From Betaproteobacteria bacterium (GTDB lineage Bacteria; Pseudomonadota; Gammaproteobacteria; Burkholderiales; Usitatibacteraceae), in NCBI GenBank assembly GCA_016720855.1, contig JADKJU010000003.1, positions 682,001-746,000 of the forward strand: a stretch of DNA of 64,000 nt, read 5' to 3'. Below, in pieces: positions 21,504 to 31,252 of this stretch. Both the position numbers and the translations under genes were made by a program. Every line of letters begins with the position of its first letter. Position 1 is the first letter of the stretch. The notes under the pieces were generated by a model, which had not been told where the DNA came from, did no database searches, and was given only the letters and a program-made list of their open reading frames with translations.

Positions 21504-21594
21504 TCGCTGGCATCATGGGCACGACGGCCCTGGCACCCGCCCGGACCGCAGGGGCAAGACGCGAATGCGGACGAAACCCGCCTGGAAGGTCGAG

Positions 21595-22026
21595 ATGAAG
21601 AGGACCCGGTTCGCCGGCTACTTGCTGGCTGCAATGGCGATGACCGCGGCATTCGCGGAAGATCCTTCTCCCGGCCTATGGGAGATCACGATGGATTCCA
21701 GGGTGCCGGTCGACACGGGCTGGGCGCCCGCGCCGCTCGGCGTCACCCAATGCCTCACCGCCAGCGATGCAAGGGATCCCTCGAGTCTGGTCGGCTCGAT
21801 GTCGACGCCGGGGGCCACGGGTTGCAGCTACACGGAGCGAAGCTATTCGGGCAGCACCTTTCGTTTTGCCGTGGAATGCTCCGGCTCCTACGGCCTCAAG
21901 TCCCGGGGCAGCGTGACCTTCGGCGCCGTCAGCTTTGACGGCAACATCACGGCAACGGTCACCTTGAACGGTCAGGCCACGGAATTCCAGAACCGCGTAT
22001 CGGGCAAAAGGGTTGGGGACTGCTAG
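21595..22026 (+). CDS. DUF3617 domain periplasmic protein
   Basis: A 143-residue protein with a signal peptide (MKRTRFAGYLLAAMAMTAAFA) then PGLWEITMDSRVPVD, VTQCLTASDA, CSYTERSYSGSTFRFAVEC and GSVTFGAVSFDGNITATV, the DUF3617 pattern. Such proteins are found in the periplasm of many proteobacteria with no known role. It lies about 90 bases after the preceding gene on the same strand and may be cotranscribed with it. Confidence 0.8.
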   Translation: MKRTRFAGYLLAAMAMTAAFAEDPSPGLWEITMDSRVPVDTGWAPAPLGVTQCLTASDARDPSSLVGSMSTPGATGCSYTERSYSGSTFRFAVECSGSYGLKSRGSVTFGAVSFDGNITATVTLNGQATEFQNRVSGKRVGDC

Positions 22027-22051
22027 CACCAGATATCGACCCGGTGTTCCG

Positions 22052-22756
22052 CTAGCCCGCAAAGACGGCGATGCGCTTCGCAGCCGTCTCGCCCCACGCG
22101 TCATAGACCGCCGGCCCCGGATGAAAGCCGTCGGAAGCCATGTGCATCCCGTCCAGTTCACGCTCGAATGGCAGGTGCTCCGCGCCCCTCCCGTCGGGAA
22201 GCGCCCTTGCCAGCGCGCGATCCAGCTCCTTCGCGCGTTCGCCCAGGTACCAGCGCAGCGGCTGCGGCAATGCGGGGAAGCGGTGCACGGGCGGCAGGCC
22301 CGAGACGAGGATCAGCTTCGCGCCGAACTTGTCGCGCAGCAGTTCGCGCAGCTTCGCGCTGCGCCCGAGGAACGTCGTCGGGCGCACGTCGCCCGTCACG
22401 TCGTTCACGCCGAGCGAGGTCACCACGACGTCCGTATCGAACCGCTCGACGCGCTCCAGGTGCCGGATCGTGGAGGCCGTCGTCGCACCCGTGCGCGCGA
22501 TGACCCGCCACTCGACTCGATGGCGCTTCCCCAGCCGGGCGACGATGCGCCCCGCAAGTGCTTCGTCCTGCGTGGACGCGCCCACGCCGGCGCCGGCCGA
22601 GTCGCCCAGCACGAGAAGCCGCAGGACCGGGCCTTCCCCGCGGATACCCTCGCGCGGCCCCGGGGGCTCCGGCAGCACCGGGGTGTGGCGCCGCACGCGC
22701 GTTCCCTGGACGAGCAGCAGCGGGCCCAGCACCCACTTGGCGATCGCAAGCTTCAT
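22052..22756 (-). CDS. SGNH/GDSL hydrolase family protein
   Basis: A 234-residue lipase/esterase-like protein with an N-terminal hydrophobic segment. Block I is LLVLGDSAGAGVG (catalytic Ser), the oxyanion Gly is in ARTGATT, block III is SLGVNDV (Asn) and block V DGFHPG (Asp-His pair). All catalytic positions are present. It starts two bases after the end of the kinase-like gene at 22759, so it ends a four-gene leftward operon. Confidence 0.85.
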   Translation of the reverse strand: MKLAIAKWVLGPLLLVQGTRVRRHTPVLPEPPGPREGIRGEGPVLRLLVLGDSAGAGVGASTQDEALAGRIVARLGKRHRVEWRVIARTGATTASTIRHLERVERFDTDVVVTSLGVNDVTGDVRPTTFLGRSAKLRELLRDKFGAKLILVSGLPPVHRFPALPQPLRWYLGERAKELDRALARALPDGRGAEHLPFERELDGMHMASDGFHPGPAVYDAWGETAAKRIAVFAG

Positions 22757-22758
22757 CG

Positions 22759-23661
22759 CTAGCGGATTTCGGCGAGCAGCCGCTCGATCAGACGCTCGCC
22801 CTGCTCCACGTATCCGCCGGAGAAGAGGTTGGCATGGTTGAGCACGTGATAGAGGTTGTAGAAATCGCGCCGCACGGGGTAGCCGTCATCCAGCGGCCAG
22901 GCGTTGCGGTAGGCCGAATGGAAGTCCTTCGGGAATCCGCCGAAGAGTTCCGTCATGGCAATGTCCGCTTCGCGATCGCCGCAATACACCGCGGGGTCGA
23001 AGACGACGGGCGTGCCATCGGCCAGCGCCGAGGCATTGCCGCCCCAGAGATCTCCGTGCAGCAGCGAGGGCACGGGCCGGTGCGTGCGGAAGAACGCCTC
23101 GCCATCCGTCAGCAGCCGTTCGCCGCGGTCGATCATCTTCGAGGGGTAGCGGTTCGCCATCGCCATGCGCAGTTGCGCGTGCACGCGCTTGTCGCGCCAG
23201 AACGCAAGCCAGTCTTCGCTCCAGCCGTTACTCTGTGGCGAGGCGCCGATGAAATTGTCCCTGCCCCAGCCGAACTTCTCCTGCGGCAGGCGGTGCTGGG
23301 CGGCGAGCGCCGCGCCGAGCAGCGCGCCGGAGGCCGAGGTGAGCGGCGCGAGGTCGAGCCATTCGAGGATCAGCCACGCCGTCTCGCCATCGTCGCCGCG
23401 CGCGATCACCGCGGGCACGCGCACGGCGCCCGCTTCGCCAAGCGCGGCGAGGCCCTCGGCCTCCGCCACGAGTAGCGGCTCGCGCTCCAGGTCGGCGAGC
23501 TTCGCGAAGTACCTGGCTTTCCCGCCGGCATCCTCGCCTTCGAGGCACAGTGCCTCGTGGATGCATCCGCCGGTCACGGCCTTTGCCGTGCCGAGCGTCC
23601 AGTCCGCGCTCGTCGCGTCCATCACGGCGCGTTCGACCGCGGCTCGCAGTTCCGGGGTCAT
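22759..23661 (-). CDS. Fructosamine kinase family protein
   Basis: A 300-residue protein of the fructosamine/ketosamine-3-kinase family, which phosphorylates sugar adducts on protein amines so they fall off. Key segments are VTGGCIHEAL near the start, the ATP-binding strand YFAKLAD, the catalytic SLLHGDLWGGNAS, and VVFDPAVYCGDREADIAMTELFGGFP with the metal-binding Asp. Length is typical. The start (ATG, 23661) is four bases from the metC stop. Confidence 0.88.
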   Translation of the reverse strand: MTPELRAAVERAVMDATSADWTLGTAKAVTGGCIHEALCLEGEDAGGKARYFAKLADLEREPLLVAEAEGLAALGEAGAVRVPAVIARGDDGETAWLILEWLDLAPLTSASGALLGAALAAQHRLPQEKFGWGRDNFIGASPQSNGWSEDWLAFWRDKRVHAQLRMAMANRYPSKMIDRGERLLTDGEAFFRTHRPVPSLLHGDLWGGNASALADGTPVVFDPAVYCGDREADIAMTELFGGFPKDFHSAYRNAWPLDDGYPVRRDFYNLYHVLNHANLFSGGYVEQGERLIERLLAEIR

Positions 23662-23665
23662 GCCG

Positions 23666-24841
23666 CTACGCTGCGGCCCGCCAGCGCGCGAACGCGACGT
23701 CGAGGTCGGCCATGAGGTCCGCCGGATCCTCCAGGCCGATGTGCAGGCGGATGAGCGGGCCGCCGTCCCAGGGGCGCACTTCGCGGCCGTGGCGCAGGTT
23801 GGCGGGGACGATGAGGCTCTCGAAGCCGCCCCAGCTGTAGCCGATGCCGAAGTGCTCGCAGTGGTCCATGAGCGCGGCCACCTGCTCGCGCGATGAGGGC
23901 TGCAGTTCCACGCCGAAGAGCCCCGAGGAGCCCTTGAAGTCGCGCTTCCACAGCGCATGCCCCGGGTCGCTCTCGAGCGCCGGATGCAGCACGCGCTTCA
24001 CCTCGGCCCGCTTCTGGAGCCAGCGCGCGATCTCGAGCGCCGCGTGGCCCTGCTTTTCCAGCCGGATGGCGAGCGTGCGCATGCCGCGCACCATGAGGAA
24101 GATGTCGTCGGGGCTGGTGGTCTGCCCGAGGTCACGGGAAACCGCGTGCAGCATGGGCCACGCGCGCGCGTTGGCGACGACTGCCCCGAGGATCACGTCG
24201 GAGTGCCCACCGAGGTACTTGGTCGCCGGCTGCACCACGAGGTCCACCCCGTAGTCCATCACCGGGTAGTAGAGGCCGGTGCCCCAGGCGTTGTCGGCGA
24301 TCAGGAACGCGCCCTTCGCGTGCACCGCTTTCGCGATGGCCGGGATGTCCTGGATCTCGAAGGTGAGCGAGCCCGGGCTCTCCGCGTACACCACCGTGGT
24401 GTTGGGCTTCATGAGCGCCGCCACCTGCTCGCCGCCGGCGAGCGGGTCGTAATAGCTCGTCTGCACGCCGAATTTCGCGAGCGTGTGGTCGCAGAAGTGG
24501 CGCGAGGGCCCGTAGACGGAATCGACCATGAGCACGTGGTCTCCGGTCTTCACCACCGCCATGATCGCCACCGCGACCGCCGCCAGGCCGGAAGGAACCG
24601 TCACCGCGCGATGGCCGCCCTCGAGGGCGCAGATGAGATCCTCGAAGGCGTTTCGCGGCGGCATGTTCACGATGCCGTAGGTGGCGATCGGCTCGCCCGC
24701 CTCGAAGAGCTTCTGCGTCTGCGCGAGGCTTTCCAGGCTCTCGAAGAGCACGGTGGAGGCGCGCGTGACCGGAAGATTGACGGTGGCGGGCGGATGCGCC
24801 GCCGTGCGCCCGCCGTGGATGAGCTTCGTCGTCTTCTTCAT
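23666..24841 (-). CDS. metC: Cystathionine beta-lyase (PLP-dependent)
   Basis: A 391-residue Cys/Met-metabolism PLP enzyme that splits cystathionine to homocysteine, pyruvate and ammonia. TKLIHGGRTA at the start, TVPSGLAAVAVAI (PLP phosphate), IADNAWGTGLYYP, and the PLP lysine in QPATKYLGGHSDVILG are all present, as is GIGYSWGGFESLIVP, which favours beta-lyase over gamma-synthase. It overlaps the upstream oxidoreductase gene by four bases (ATGA). It may act instead on related thioether amino acids. Confidence 0.88.
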   Translation of the reverse strand: MKKTTKLIHGGRTAAHPPATVNLPVTRASTVLFESLESLAQTQKLFEAGEPIATYGIVNMPPRNAFEDLICALEGGHRAVTVPSGLAAVAVAIMAVVKTGDHVLMVDSVYGPSRHFCDHTLAKFGVQTSYYDPLAGGEQVAALMKPNTTVVYAESPGSLTFEIQDIPAIAKAVHAKGAFLIADNAWGTGLYYPVMDYGVDLVVQPATKYLGGHSDVILGAVVANARAWPMLHAVSRDLGQTTSPDDIFLMVRGMRTLAIRLEKQGHAALEIARWLQKRAEVKRVLHPALESDPGHALWKRDFKGSSGLFGVELQPSSREQVAALMDHCEHFGIGYSWGGFESLIVPANLRHGREVRPWDGGPLIRLHIGLEDPADLMADLDVAFARWRAAA

Positions 24842-26181
24842 GCGTCGGCACCTTCGCGTTCCATCTCGCGGCGGATCTTCACCGCCTCGGCGCCCTCGTC
24901 GATGGCCACGTCCGCCCACGAGACGGGCTTGCCCGCGGCGACGTCCTTCAAGAGCTTCACCTTGTGCGCCAGGCCGATGGGCAGGCCCCCCGCCTTGAGC
25001 GAATCGGAGGCCGGCATCAGCTTGCCGTACACCGTGTAGCCGCCCTCGCCGTCGAGCATCTCGCCCGCCTTCAGGTCGCGCTTGGCGGTGGCGACGCAAT
25101 CGCCGCGGAATCCGGTCGCCGCGCCGGTGGCCTCGCGGCGCACGCCCACGCTCGCCACGCTGATGCCCAGCTCCAGCCCGATGAGGTGGCTGGGCTTGTA
25201 CATCGAGGCGTACTCGCCCGAGGGGTCGGTCACGATGCCGTATTCCTGGAAGCAGCGGCGCACGTACTCGTGTCCGGCGGCGAAGGTGACGAACACGCCC
25301 CAGCGCAGGTCCCGGAACACCGGGCGCCCGTCGCGCTCGACGCTGGAGATCACCTCCACCTGGCCGCGATGGTGCAGGTGCCCGCCGTCGGCCTGCGGGC
25401 GAAGCACGCGCGCCAGGTCGTCCACGCCGCAGGGCGGGAACTCGAGCCCGCCGGGGGCGGCGCGCAGCCCCGTCGCGTTGGCCACCGCCGCCATCTCGAT
25501 GGCGCTCTTGGTGCCGTCGAGGAAGGAATTGAACATCTGCGCGTTGAAATCGCCCTTGGCCACGGTCTCCGGAGCGAACCCGTAGTGGCCCCACACCGTC
25601 TCCGGCGTGGAGGCGTGGTAGGCGGGCAGGTACTTCGTGCCCTTGCCGGCGGCGATGACTTCGAAGCCCGCAGCCCGCGCCCAATCGACCTGCTCGCAGA
25701 TAAGCGCGGGCTGGTCGCCGTAGGCGAGCGAATACACGATGCCCGCCTGCCTCGCCAGGCGCGCGAGGATCGGGCCGGCGAGGGCATCGGCCTCCACGTT
25801 CACCATCACGATGTGCTTGGCCGCCGCGCAGCAGGCGAGCACGTGATGGATGCCGGCCGACGGGCTTCCCGTCGCGTCGATGACCACCTCCGTCGCCGGG
25901 TGAGCGATGGCCGCGTCGGCATCGTCGGTGATGAAGGTGCTCCCGGCCTTCAGCGCCTCGTCGAAGGATTTCGCGCCGAGCCTTGCCGCCTCCCATCCCA
26001 CGCGCAGGAGCGACGCCTTCGCGCGGTCCGGCGCCAGGTCCGCCACTGCCAGCAGGTGGATGCCGGGCGTTCGGCGCGCCTGCGACAGGTACATGGATCC
26101 GAATTTTCCGGCGCCGATGAGCACGACGCCGACGGGGCGCGAGGCAGCCTCGCGTTCTTGCAGAAGTCGATGGAGGTTCAT
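24838..26181 (-). CDS. NAD(P)-binding oxidoreductase with SAF domain
   Basis: A 447-residue protein. Residues 15-130 form a Rossmann domain (VVLIGAGKFGSMYLSQA; TEVVIDATGSPSAGIHH), like homoserine dehydrogenase. The C-terminal 100 residues hold a SAF domain (GDCVATAKRDLKAGEMLDGEGGYTVYG), which is also seen in sialic-acid synthases and sugar-acid enzymes. The reaction is unknown. The tight coupling to cystathionine beta-lyase hints at amino acid metabolism related to homoserine. Confidence 0.8.
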   Translation of the reverse strand: MNLHRLLQEREAASRPVGVVLIGAGKFGSMYLSQARRTPGIHLLAVADLAPDRAKASLLRVGWEAARLGAKSFDEALKAGSTFITDDADAAIAHPATEVVIDATGSPSAGIHHVLACCAAAKHIVMVNVEADALAGPILARLARQAGIVYSLAYGDQPALICEQVDWARAAGFEVIAAGKGTKYLPAYHASTPETVWGHYGFAPETVAKGDFNAQMFNSFLDGTKSAIEMAAVANATGLRAAPGGLEFPPCGVDDLARVLRPQADGGHLHHRGQVEVISSVERDGRPVFRDLRWGVFVTFAAGHEYVRRCFQEYGIVTDPSGEYASMYKPSHLIGLELGISVASVGVRREATGAATGFRGDCVATAKRDLKAGEMLDGEGGYTVYGKLMPASDSLKAGGLPIGLAHKVKLLKDVAAGKPVSWADVAIDEGAEAVKIRREMEREGADA

Positions 26182-26374
26182 GGCAGGTCAGCGTATGAAG
26201 GGGGTGCAGCGTTACAGGTGAAGCACTGCGCAGCCGGCAAGCCGTTCGTAGGGGGGAAATAACCGTCCGTCGGGGCGCCTGCTGGCTCGCGTGTGAATCA
26301 GCACCTAGCAGTTTACCGCCGCACCTTGGGACAATGCGCGCATTGCCCTAAACTCACCGGAAAACCAAAAAAGA

Positions 26375-29300
26375 ATGGTCATGGCATCGAACCCGAATCC
26401 CGGCCCACCCGTGCCCGACCCCGCCCTGGAGGCGCTGCGCCCCGGACTGGAGATGCTGGGCATGCCGGCCTACGTCGTGGATACCGGGCAGCGCTACCGG
26501 ATCCTCAACGCCGCCTACGAGGACTTTTTCGGGCGACGGGCCGCGGACATGATCGGGCACACGGTGGAGGAAGTGTTCGGACCCGCGCCCGCCGACGACC
26601 GGCGCACGGCGCTGGTCAGGGCCCTGACGGGGGAGACGCTCACCTTCGACCGGGATGCGAGGCACGGCCCCAACGCCGGGCGCTGGATCCGCCTGCACTA
26701 CATGCCGATCCGCTCGAACGGCGCGGTGGTCGGGGTCACCGTCGTCCTGACGGACATCCAGCACCTGAAGGACGCGCAGTCCGCCATCGCCGCGCGCGAG
26801 CGCCAGCTTTCCCTCATCACCGACACCATCGGCTTTCCAGTCACCTACATCGACAAGGACTGCATCGTGCGCTTCGCCAACGCGCAGAGCGCCGCGTGGG
26901 CCGGGCTCACGCCGATGGACATGATCGGCACGCCCTACGCCACGCTCGCCCCGCCGGAGGTCGTCGCGAAGAGCCAGCCGCTGCTCGACCGCGCGCTCGG
27001 CGGCGAGTCGGTCACCTACGAGCGCGAGGCCCTCTGGCCCGGGCGCGAGACCCGTCGCGTCCGCGGCCACATGATCCCCGACAAGGACGAGTCCGGCACC
27101 GTGCGCGGGGCGATCGTGGTGCTGATGGACATCGAGGAGGACCATCGCCTCCAGGAGTCGCTCCTCGCCCGCACCCGCGAGCTCCAGCTCGTCACCGAGA
27201 ACGTGGGCGTCCCGATGGCCTACATCGGGGCCGACCGGCGCTACCGCTTCGCGAACACCCAGGGCATGGACTGGCTGCCCGGAATCACCGTCGACAACAT
27301 CGTCGGCAAAACCATCGACGAGGTTTACCCGCCCTCGATCCTCGAGTCCGTGGGCGACCGCCTTGGACGGGCGATGGCCGGCGAACGCGTGATGTACGAA
27401 CGCCTGGGCAAGGCGCCCGACGGCTCGCGCCGCTGGATGCGCGTGAACCTCATCCCCGACCGGGTGGGCGAGGAGATCCACGGCGCCTTCTCCGTGATGA
27501 TCGACATCGACGACGACAAACGCCTTCGCGAGGCCCTGGAGCGCCAGGAGCGGCAACTGCGCTTCTACGCGGAGAACATCCCCGAGGCCATCGCCTTCGT
27601 CGACGCGGACCTGCGCTACCAGTTCGTGAACAAGGTCTTCGAGCGCATTCGCGGCGCGTCCGCCGGCGACATCGTCGGGCGTTCCGTGCCCGATGTCCTG
27701 GGCGAGGAGGACTTCACGAAGTACTTCTCGCCCTACATCGAGCGCCTGAAGCGCGGCGAGGCCTGCACCTTCGAGCGCCTTGCGGGCCCGCAGGAGTCCG
27801 GGAAGCGCTGGTTCCAGATCCGCCTCGAGCCGCACATGGCGGACGACGGCGCCTTCGCCGGCTTCTACATCGTCGGCGCGGACATCCACGACCTGAAGCT
27901 CGCCCGCGAGCGCCTCGAGGAGCAGGAAGCGCAGCTTCGCGCCCGCGAGGAGGAGCTGCGCTTCTTCGCGGAGAACATCCCCGAGGCCATCGTCTACATC
28001 GATCTCGAGCGCGGCTGCACTTTCGTGAACAACGTCTTTCTCGCTTCGCGCGGGATCACGCGCGAGCACGCGCTGGGCAAGTTCCCCCGGGACGTGTACC
28101 CGCCGGACCTGGTGCAGGCGCTCAAGCCCCACCTCGAGAGGGTCGAGCGCGGAGAGAGCGTGAGCTACGAGCGGCGCATGCGCATCAGCGGCAAGGACGA
28201 GGAGCGGTGGGTGCGGGTAAAACTCACGCCGCGCAAGAACGACGCGGGCCGGGTGCTGGGCTACTACGTGGTATCCAGCGACGTGCACGACCTGATGACG
28301 GCGAAGACCTCCCTCCAGGAAAAGGAGCGGGAGCTTCGCCAGGTGATCGACTCGATCCCGACGCCGATGGTGTACGTGGACGCGCAGCAGCGCTACCGCT
28401 ACGCGAACGACGCATTCCTCTTCTTCGCCGGCAGGCGGGCCGGCGAGGTCGTCGGGCGCACGGTGCTCGAGGTGCTGGGAGCAGAGCGCCATGAAGCGCT
28501 GCAGCCCGTCCTGCGACGCGTTCTCGACGGCGAGACCGTGAACGTGACGCGCCCCATCATCTACCCCGACGGGCGAGGCCGCTGGATGAGCATCCGCTAC
28601 ACGCCGCGCCACGACGGCGCCGGGCGTGTCCTGGGCTACTACGCCACGACGAGCGACATCCACGAGCAGAAGGCGGTGGAGGAGGAACTTCGCCGCGCCA
28701 ACTCGATCCTCTCCGCCCACTTCGACAACACGCCGCTGGCGGTGGTCGAGTGGAATCCCGACATGAAGGTGACCCGTTGGTCGGGAAGCGCGGAGTCCAT
28801 TTTCGGCTGGAGCGCCGACGAAGTGCTCGGCCGCCCGCTTCAGGACTTGCGCCTCGTGTACGAGGAGGACGCCCCGGCCGTGAGCGCCGCGGTTCAGCGG
28901 CTGGTGGACGGCACCACCTCGCAGGGCACGACCCTCAACCGGAACTACCGCAAGGACGGCTCGGTGATCTGGACCGAGTGGCACAACTCGGTGCTGCGCG
29001 ATTCCGACGGGACTCTCATGTCGATCCTGTCCCTCGCTCAGGATGTCTCGTCCCGAATCCAGTCGGAGGAGCGCCTGCAGTTCATGGCCACCCACGACGG
29101 CCTCACGGGGCTGCCCAACCGCCTCCTGCTGCCTGACCGGCTGAGCTCCGCCATCTCGCGCGCGCAGCGCTTCAGCCACGGGGTCGCGGTGCTTTTCCTG
29201 GACCTCGACCACTTCAAGGACGTGAACGACACCTTCGGCCACCGCGTGGGCGACGAGCTGCTGAAGAGCCTCGCCCGCCGCGTGCGCGGCACCCTGCGCC

Positions 29301-30469
29301 AGAGCGATCTCCTGGTGCGCCTCTCGGGCGACGAGTTCGTCATCGTGCTCGAGGATCTCGAGGGCGACGGCGGCACCGACCGCGTGGCGCAGAAGATCCT
29401 GGACGACGTGCTGCGCCCGTTCACGATCGAGGGCCAGGAGGTGCAGGTGAGCGCGAGCCTGGGCTACGCCGTCTACCCCGACGACGGGAACGACCCGGAG
29501 ACGCTGCTCAAGAACGCGGATGCGGCCATGTACCACGCGAAGGAGATGGGCAGGAACAGCTACCGCGCGTTCTCCCGCTCGCTCGCCCAGCGCCGCGACC
29601 AGCGCCTGGGCCTCGAGGTCGCCCTCAAGCGCGCGATCAGGCAGGGCGAGTTCGAGCTCTACTACCAGCCGATCCTCGACGTCGTGACGGGCCACGTCGC
29701 GCACGCGGAGGCGCTGGTGCGCTGGCACGATCCGGCGCGGGGCCTCGTGCTCCCGCCCACCTTCATCCCGGTCGCGGAGGAGGCCGGCCTCATGCGCGAC
29801 CTCGGCCACTGGGTCTTCGAGGCCGCCGCCCGGCAGGCGGCAGCGTGGAATTCCTCGGGCACCGGTCCCCTCACCGTGAGCGTGAACCTGTCGGCCAGCC
29901 AGCTGCGCGACTCGACCATCATCGCGGAGCTCGAGGCCATCCTCGCGAAGACGGGGTGCGCGCCCACGTGGCTCACGCTGGAGATCACGGAAACGAGCAT
30001 GGTGAAGGACGTGGAGGGCGTGAGCCTCACCCTGCGCAAGCTCCGGCGCATGGGGTTTCGCATCGCGATCGACGACTTCGGCACGGGCTTCTCGAGCTTG
30101 TCGCACCTGCGCCACCTGCCGGTGGACACACTCAAGATCGACAAGTCCTTCGTGGCGGATATCAACGGCGGCTCGCGGCGGGCGTCGGAGAGCGGAGGCG
30201 CGGCCATCGTCGCGGCCGTCACCGGCCTGGCTCGTGGCCTGGGCCTGGATGTGGTGGCCGAGGGAGTAGAACGGGAATCGCAGCTCGCCTTCCTGCGCGA
30301 GCAGGGGTGCGCTTCCTTCCAGGGCTTCCTCGCCCTCAAGCCGGTGCCCGCCGCCGAGTTCGAGCGCTGGCTCGCGGAGCGGTCGGGGCAGGCGAAGGGC
30401 AAGGCGCCCTCGAAGAAGAAGCCCGCGGTGAAGAAACCCAAGGCGAAAAAGCCGGCCGCGAAGAAGTAG
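26375..30469 (+). CDS. Seven-PAS GGDEF-EAL cyclic-di-GMP signalling protein
   Basis: A 1364-residue soluble protein. About seven PAS domains start near residues 17, 140, 262, 389, 525, 650 and 775, each with the same Y-V/I-D...YRFAN pattern. A GGDEF domain (HDGLTGLPNRLLL near 906, SGDEF near 984, so Gly1 is Ser) and an EAL domain (ELYYQP, EALVRW, DDFGTGFSSL) follow. The last 25 residues are Lys/Pro/Ala-rich. It could make and break cyclic-di-GMP. No membrane helix, so it senses a cytosolic signal, perhaps redox or ligand. Confidence 0.93.
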   Translation: MVMASNPNPGPPVPDPALEALRPGLEMLGMPAYVVDTGQRYRILNAAYEDFFGRRAADMIGHTVEEVFGPAPADDRRTALVRALTGETLTFDRDARHGPNAGRWIRLHYMPIRSNGAVVGVTVVLTDIQHLKDAQSAIAARERQLSLITDTIGFPVTYIDKDCIVRFANAQSAAWAGLTPMDMIGTPYATLAPPEVVAKSQPLLDRALGGESVTYEREALWPGRETRRVRGHMIPDKDESGTVRGAIVVLMDIEEDHRLQESLLARTRELQLVTENVGVPMAYIGADRRYRFANTQGMDWLPGITVDNIVGKTIDEVYPPSILESVGDRLGRAMAGERVMYERLGKAPDGSRRWMRVNLIPDRVGEEIHGAFSVMIDIDDDKRLREALERQERQLRFYAENIPEAIAFVDADLRYQFVNKVFERIRGASAGDIVGRSVPDVLGEEDFTKYFSPYIERLKRGEACTFERLAGPQESGKRWFQIRLEPHMADDGAFAGFYIVGADIHDLKLARERLEEQEAQLRAREEELRFFAENIPEAIVYIDLERGCTFVNNVFLASRGITREHALGKFPRDVYPPDLVQALKPHLERVERGESVSYERRMRISGKDEERWVRVKLTPRKNDAGRVLGYYVVSSDVHDLMTAKTSLQEKERELRQVIDSIPTPMVYVDAQQRYRYANDAFLFFAGRRAGEVVGRTVLEVLGAERHEALQPVLRRVLDGETVNVTRPIIYPDGRGRWMSIRYTPRHDGAGRVLGYYATTSDIHEQKAVEEELRRANSILSAHFDNTPLAVVEWNPDMKVTRWSGSAESIFGWSADEVLGRPLQDLRLVYEEDAPAVSAAVQRLVDGTTSQGTTLNRNYRKDGSVIWTEWHNSVLRDSDGTLMSILSLAQDVSSRIQSEERLQFMATHDGLTGLPNRLLLPDRLSSAISRAQRFSHGVAVLFLDLDHFKDVNDTFGHRVGDELLKSLARRVRGTLRQSDLLVRLSGDEFVIVLEDLEGDGGTDRVAQKILDDVLRPFTIEGQEVQVSASLGYAVYPDDGNDPETLLKNADAAMYHAKEMGRNSYRAFSRSLAQRRDQRLGLEVALKRAIRQGEFELYYQPILDVVTGHVAHAEALVRWHDPARGLVLPPTFIPVAEEAGLMRDLGHWVFEAAARQAAAWNSSGTGPLTVSVNLSASQLRDSTIIAELEAILAKTGCAPTWLTLEITETSMVKDVEGVSLTLRKLRRMGFRIAIDDFGTGFSSLSHLRHLPVDTLKIDKSFVADINGGSRRASESGGAAIVAAVTGLARGLGLDVVAEGVERESQLAFLREQGCASFQGFLALKPVPAAEFERWLAERSGQAKGKAPSKKKPAVKKPKAKKPAAKK

Positions 30470-30517
30470 AAAAAGGGGACAGACCCCTTTCCCGGAAACG
30501 GGGTCTGTCCCCTTTTT
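30470..30517. terminator. Bidirectional Rho-independent terminator
   Basis: A-run plus GGGGACAGACCCC, short loop, then GGGGTCTGTCCCC plus T-run: a perfect 18-bp inverted repeat bounded by A5 and T5. It lies exactly between two convergent genes (stops at 30469 and 30518) and can serve both. Such GGGGACAGACCCC units are dispersed repeats in many betaproteobacteria. Confidence 0.9.
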
Positions 30518-31252
30518 CTACCGCGTCTTCCAGGATAGGGGCGGCTCCAGGTGGCAAGCCGCCAGCAGCGCCGCGTCGCCGAAGATCGCCCCGGGCGAAC
30601 CATCGGCCTCGACGCGACCCTCGCGCATCACGAGCACCCGCGCGCACACGTCGAGCACCAGGTCGAGGTCGTGCGTGGCGATCACCTTCGTGTGCGTGAA
30701 CGATGCGAGCAGCCCGATCAGGCGCCGCCGCGCGGCAGGGTCGAGTCCGGACGAGGGTTCGTCGAGGAGCAGCACCGAGGGCAGCATCGCGAGGACTCCC
30801 GCGATCGCCACCGCGCGCTTTTCGCCGCCGGAGAGCCGGTATGGGGCTCGCCGCTCCAGGTGCCCGGCGCCCACCGTCTCCAGGGCATTCTTCACGCGGG
30901 CTTCCACTTCGCCGGGCGGCAGGCCGAGGTTGAGAGGGCCGAAAGCCACGTCCTCCCGAACCGTCGGCATGAAGAGTTGGTCGTCTGCATCCTGGAACAC
31001 GAAACCCACCGTGCGATGAACCTGCGCGCGCGTCGCCGCAGTGACGGGCATCTCTCCGATTCGCGCCTCGCCGGCGGTGGGCGCCAGGAGCCCGTTGAGG
31101 AGCAGGAGCAGCGTGGATTTTCCCGCGCCGTTGGCGCCCACGACCGCCACCGATTCGCCGTGCGTGATGCGGAAGCTCACGTCCCGCAGGGCAGGCGTGC
31201 CGTCGGGATAGGCGTAGGAAAGCCCGCGCGCCTCGACGAGGTGGTGGCTCAT
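30518..31252 (-). CDS. nikO: Nickel/cobalt ECF transporter ATPase
   Basis: A 244-residue ABC ATPase: Walker A GANGAGKSTLLLLL, Q-loop FQDADDQLFMPTVREDVAFGP (the ECF/CbiO-type signature), LSGGEKRAVAIAG, Walker B VLLLDEPSSGLD, and the H-loop ATHDLDL. It powers metal uptake with NikM and NikQ. It overlaps nikQ by four bases. CbiO and NikO are alike; the NikR operator upstream favours nickel. Confidence 0.9.
   Translation of the reverse strand: MSHHLVEARGLSYAYPDGTPALRDVSFRITHGESVAVVGANGAGKSTLLLLLNGLLAPTAGEARIGEMPVTAATRAQVHRTVGFVFQDADDQLFMPTVREDVAFGPLNLGLPPGEVEARVKNALETVGAGHLERRAPYRLSGGEKRAVAIAGVLAMLPSVLLLDEPSSGLDPAARRRLIGLLASFTHTKVIATHDLDLVLDVCARVLVMREGRVEADGSPGAIFGDAALLAACHLEPPLSWKTR

Noticed and set aside
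26354..30115. Very long leftward open frame opposite the PAS-GGDEF-EAL gene
   Set aside because: It is the antisense frame of a GC-rich gene; the + strand protein has clear domains end to end and the antisense one has none.
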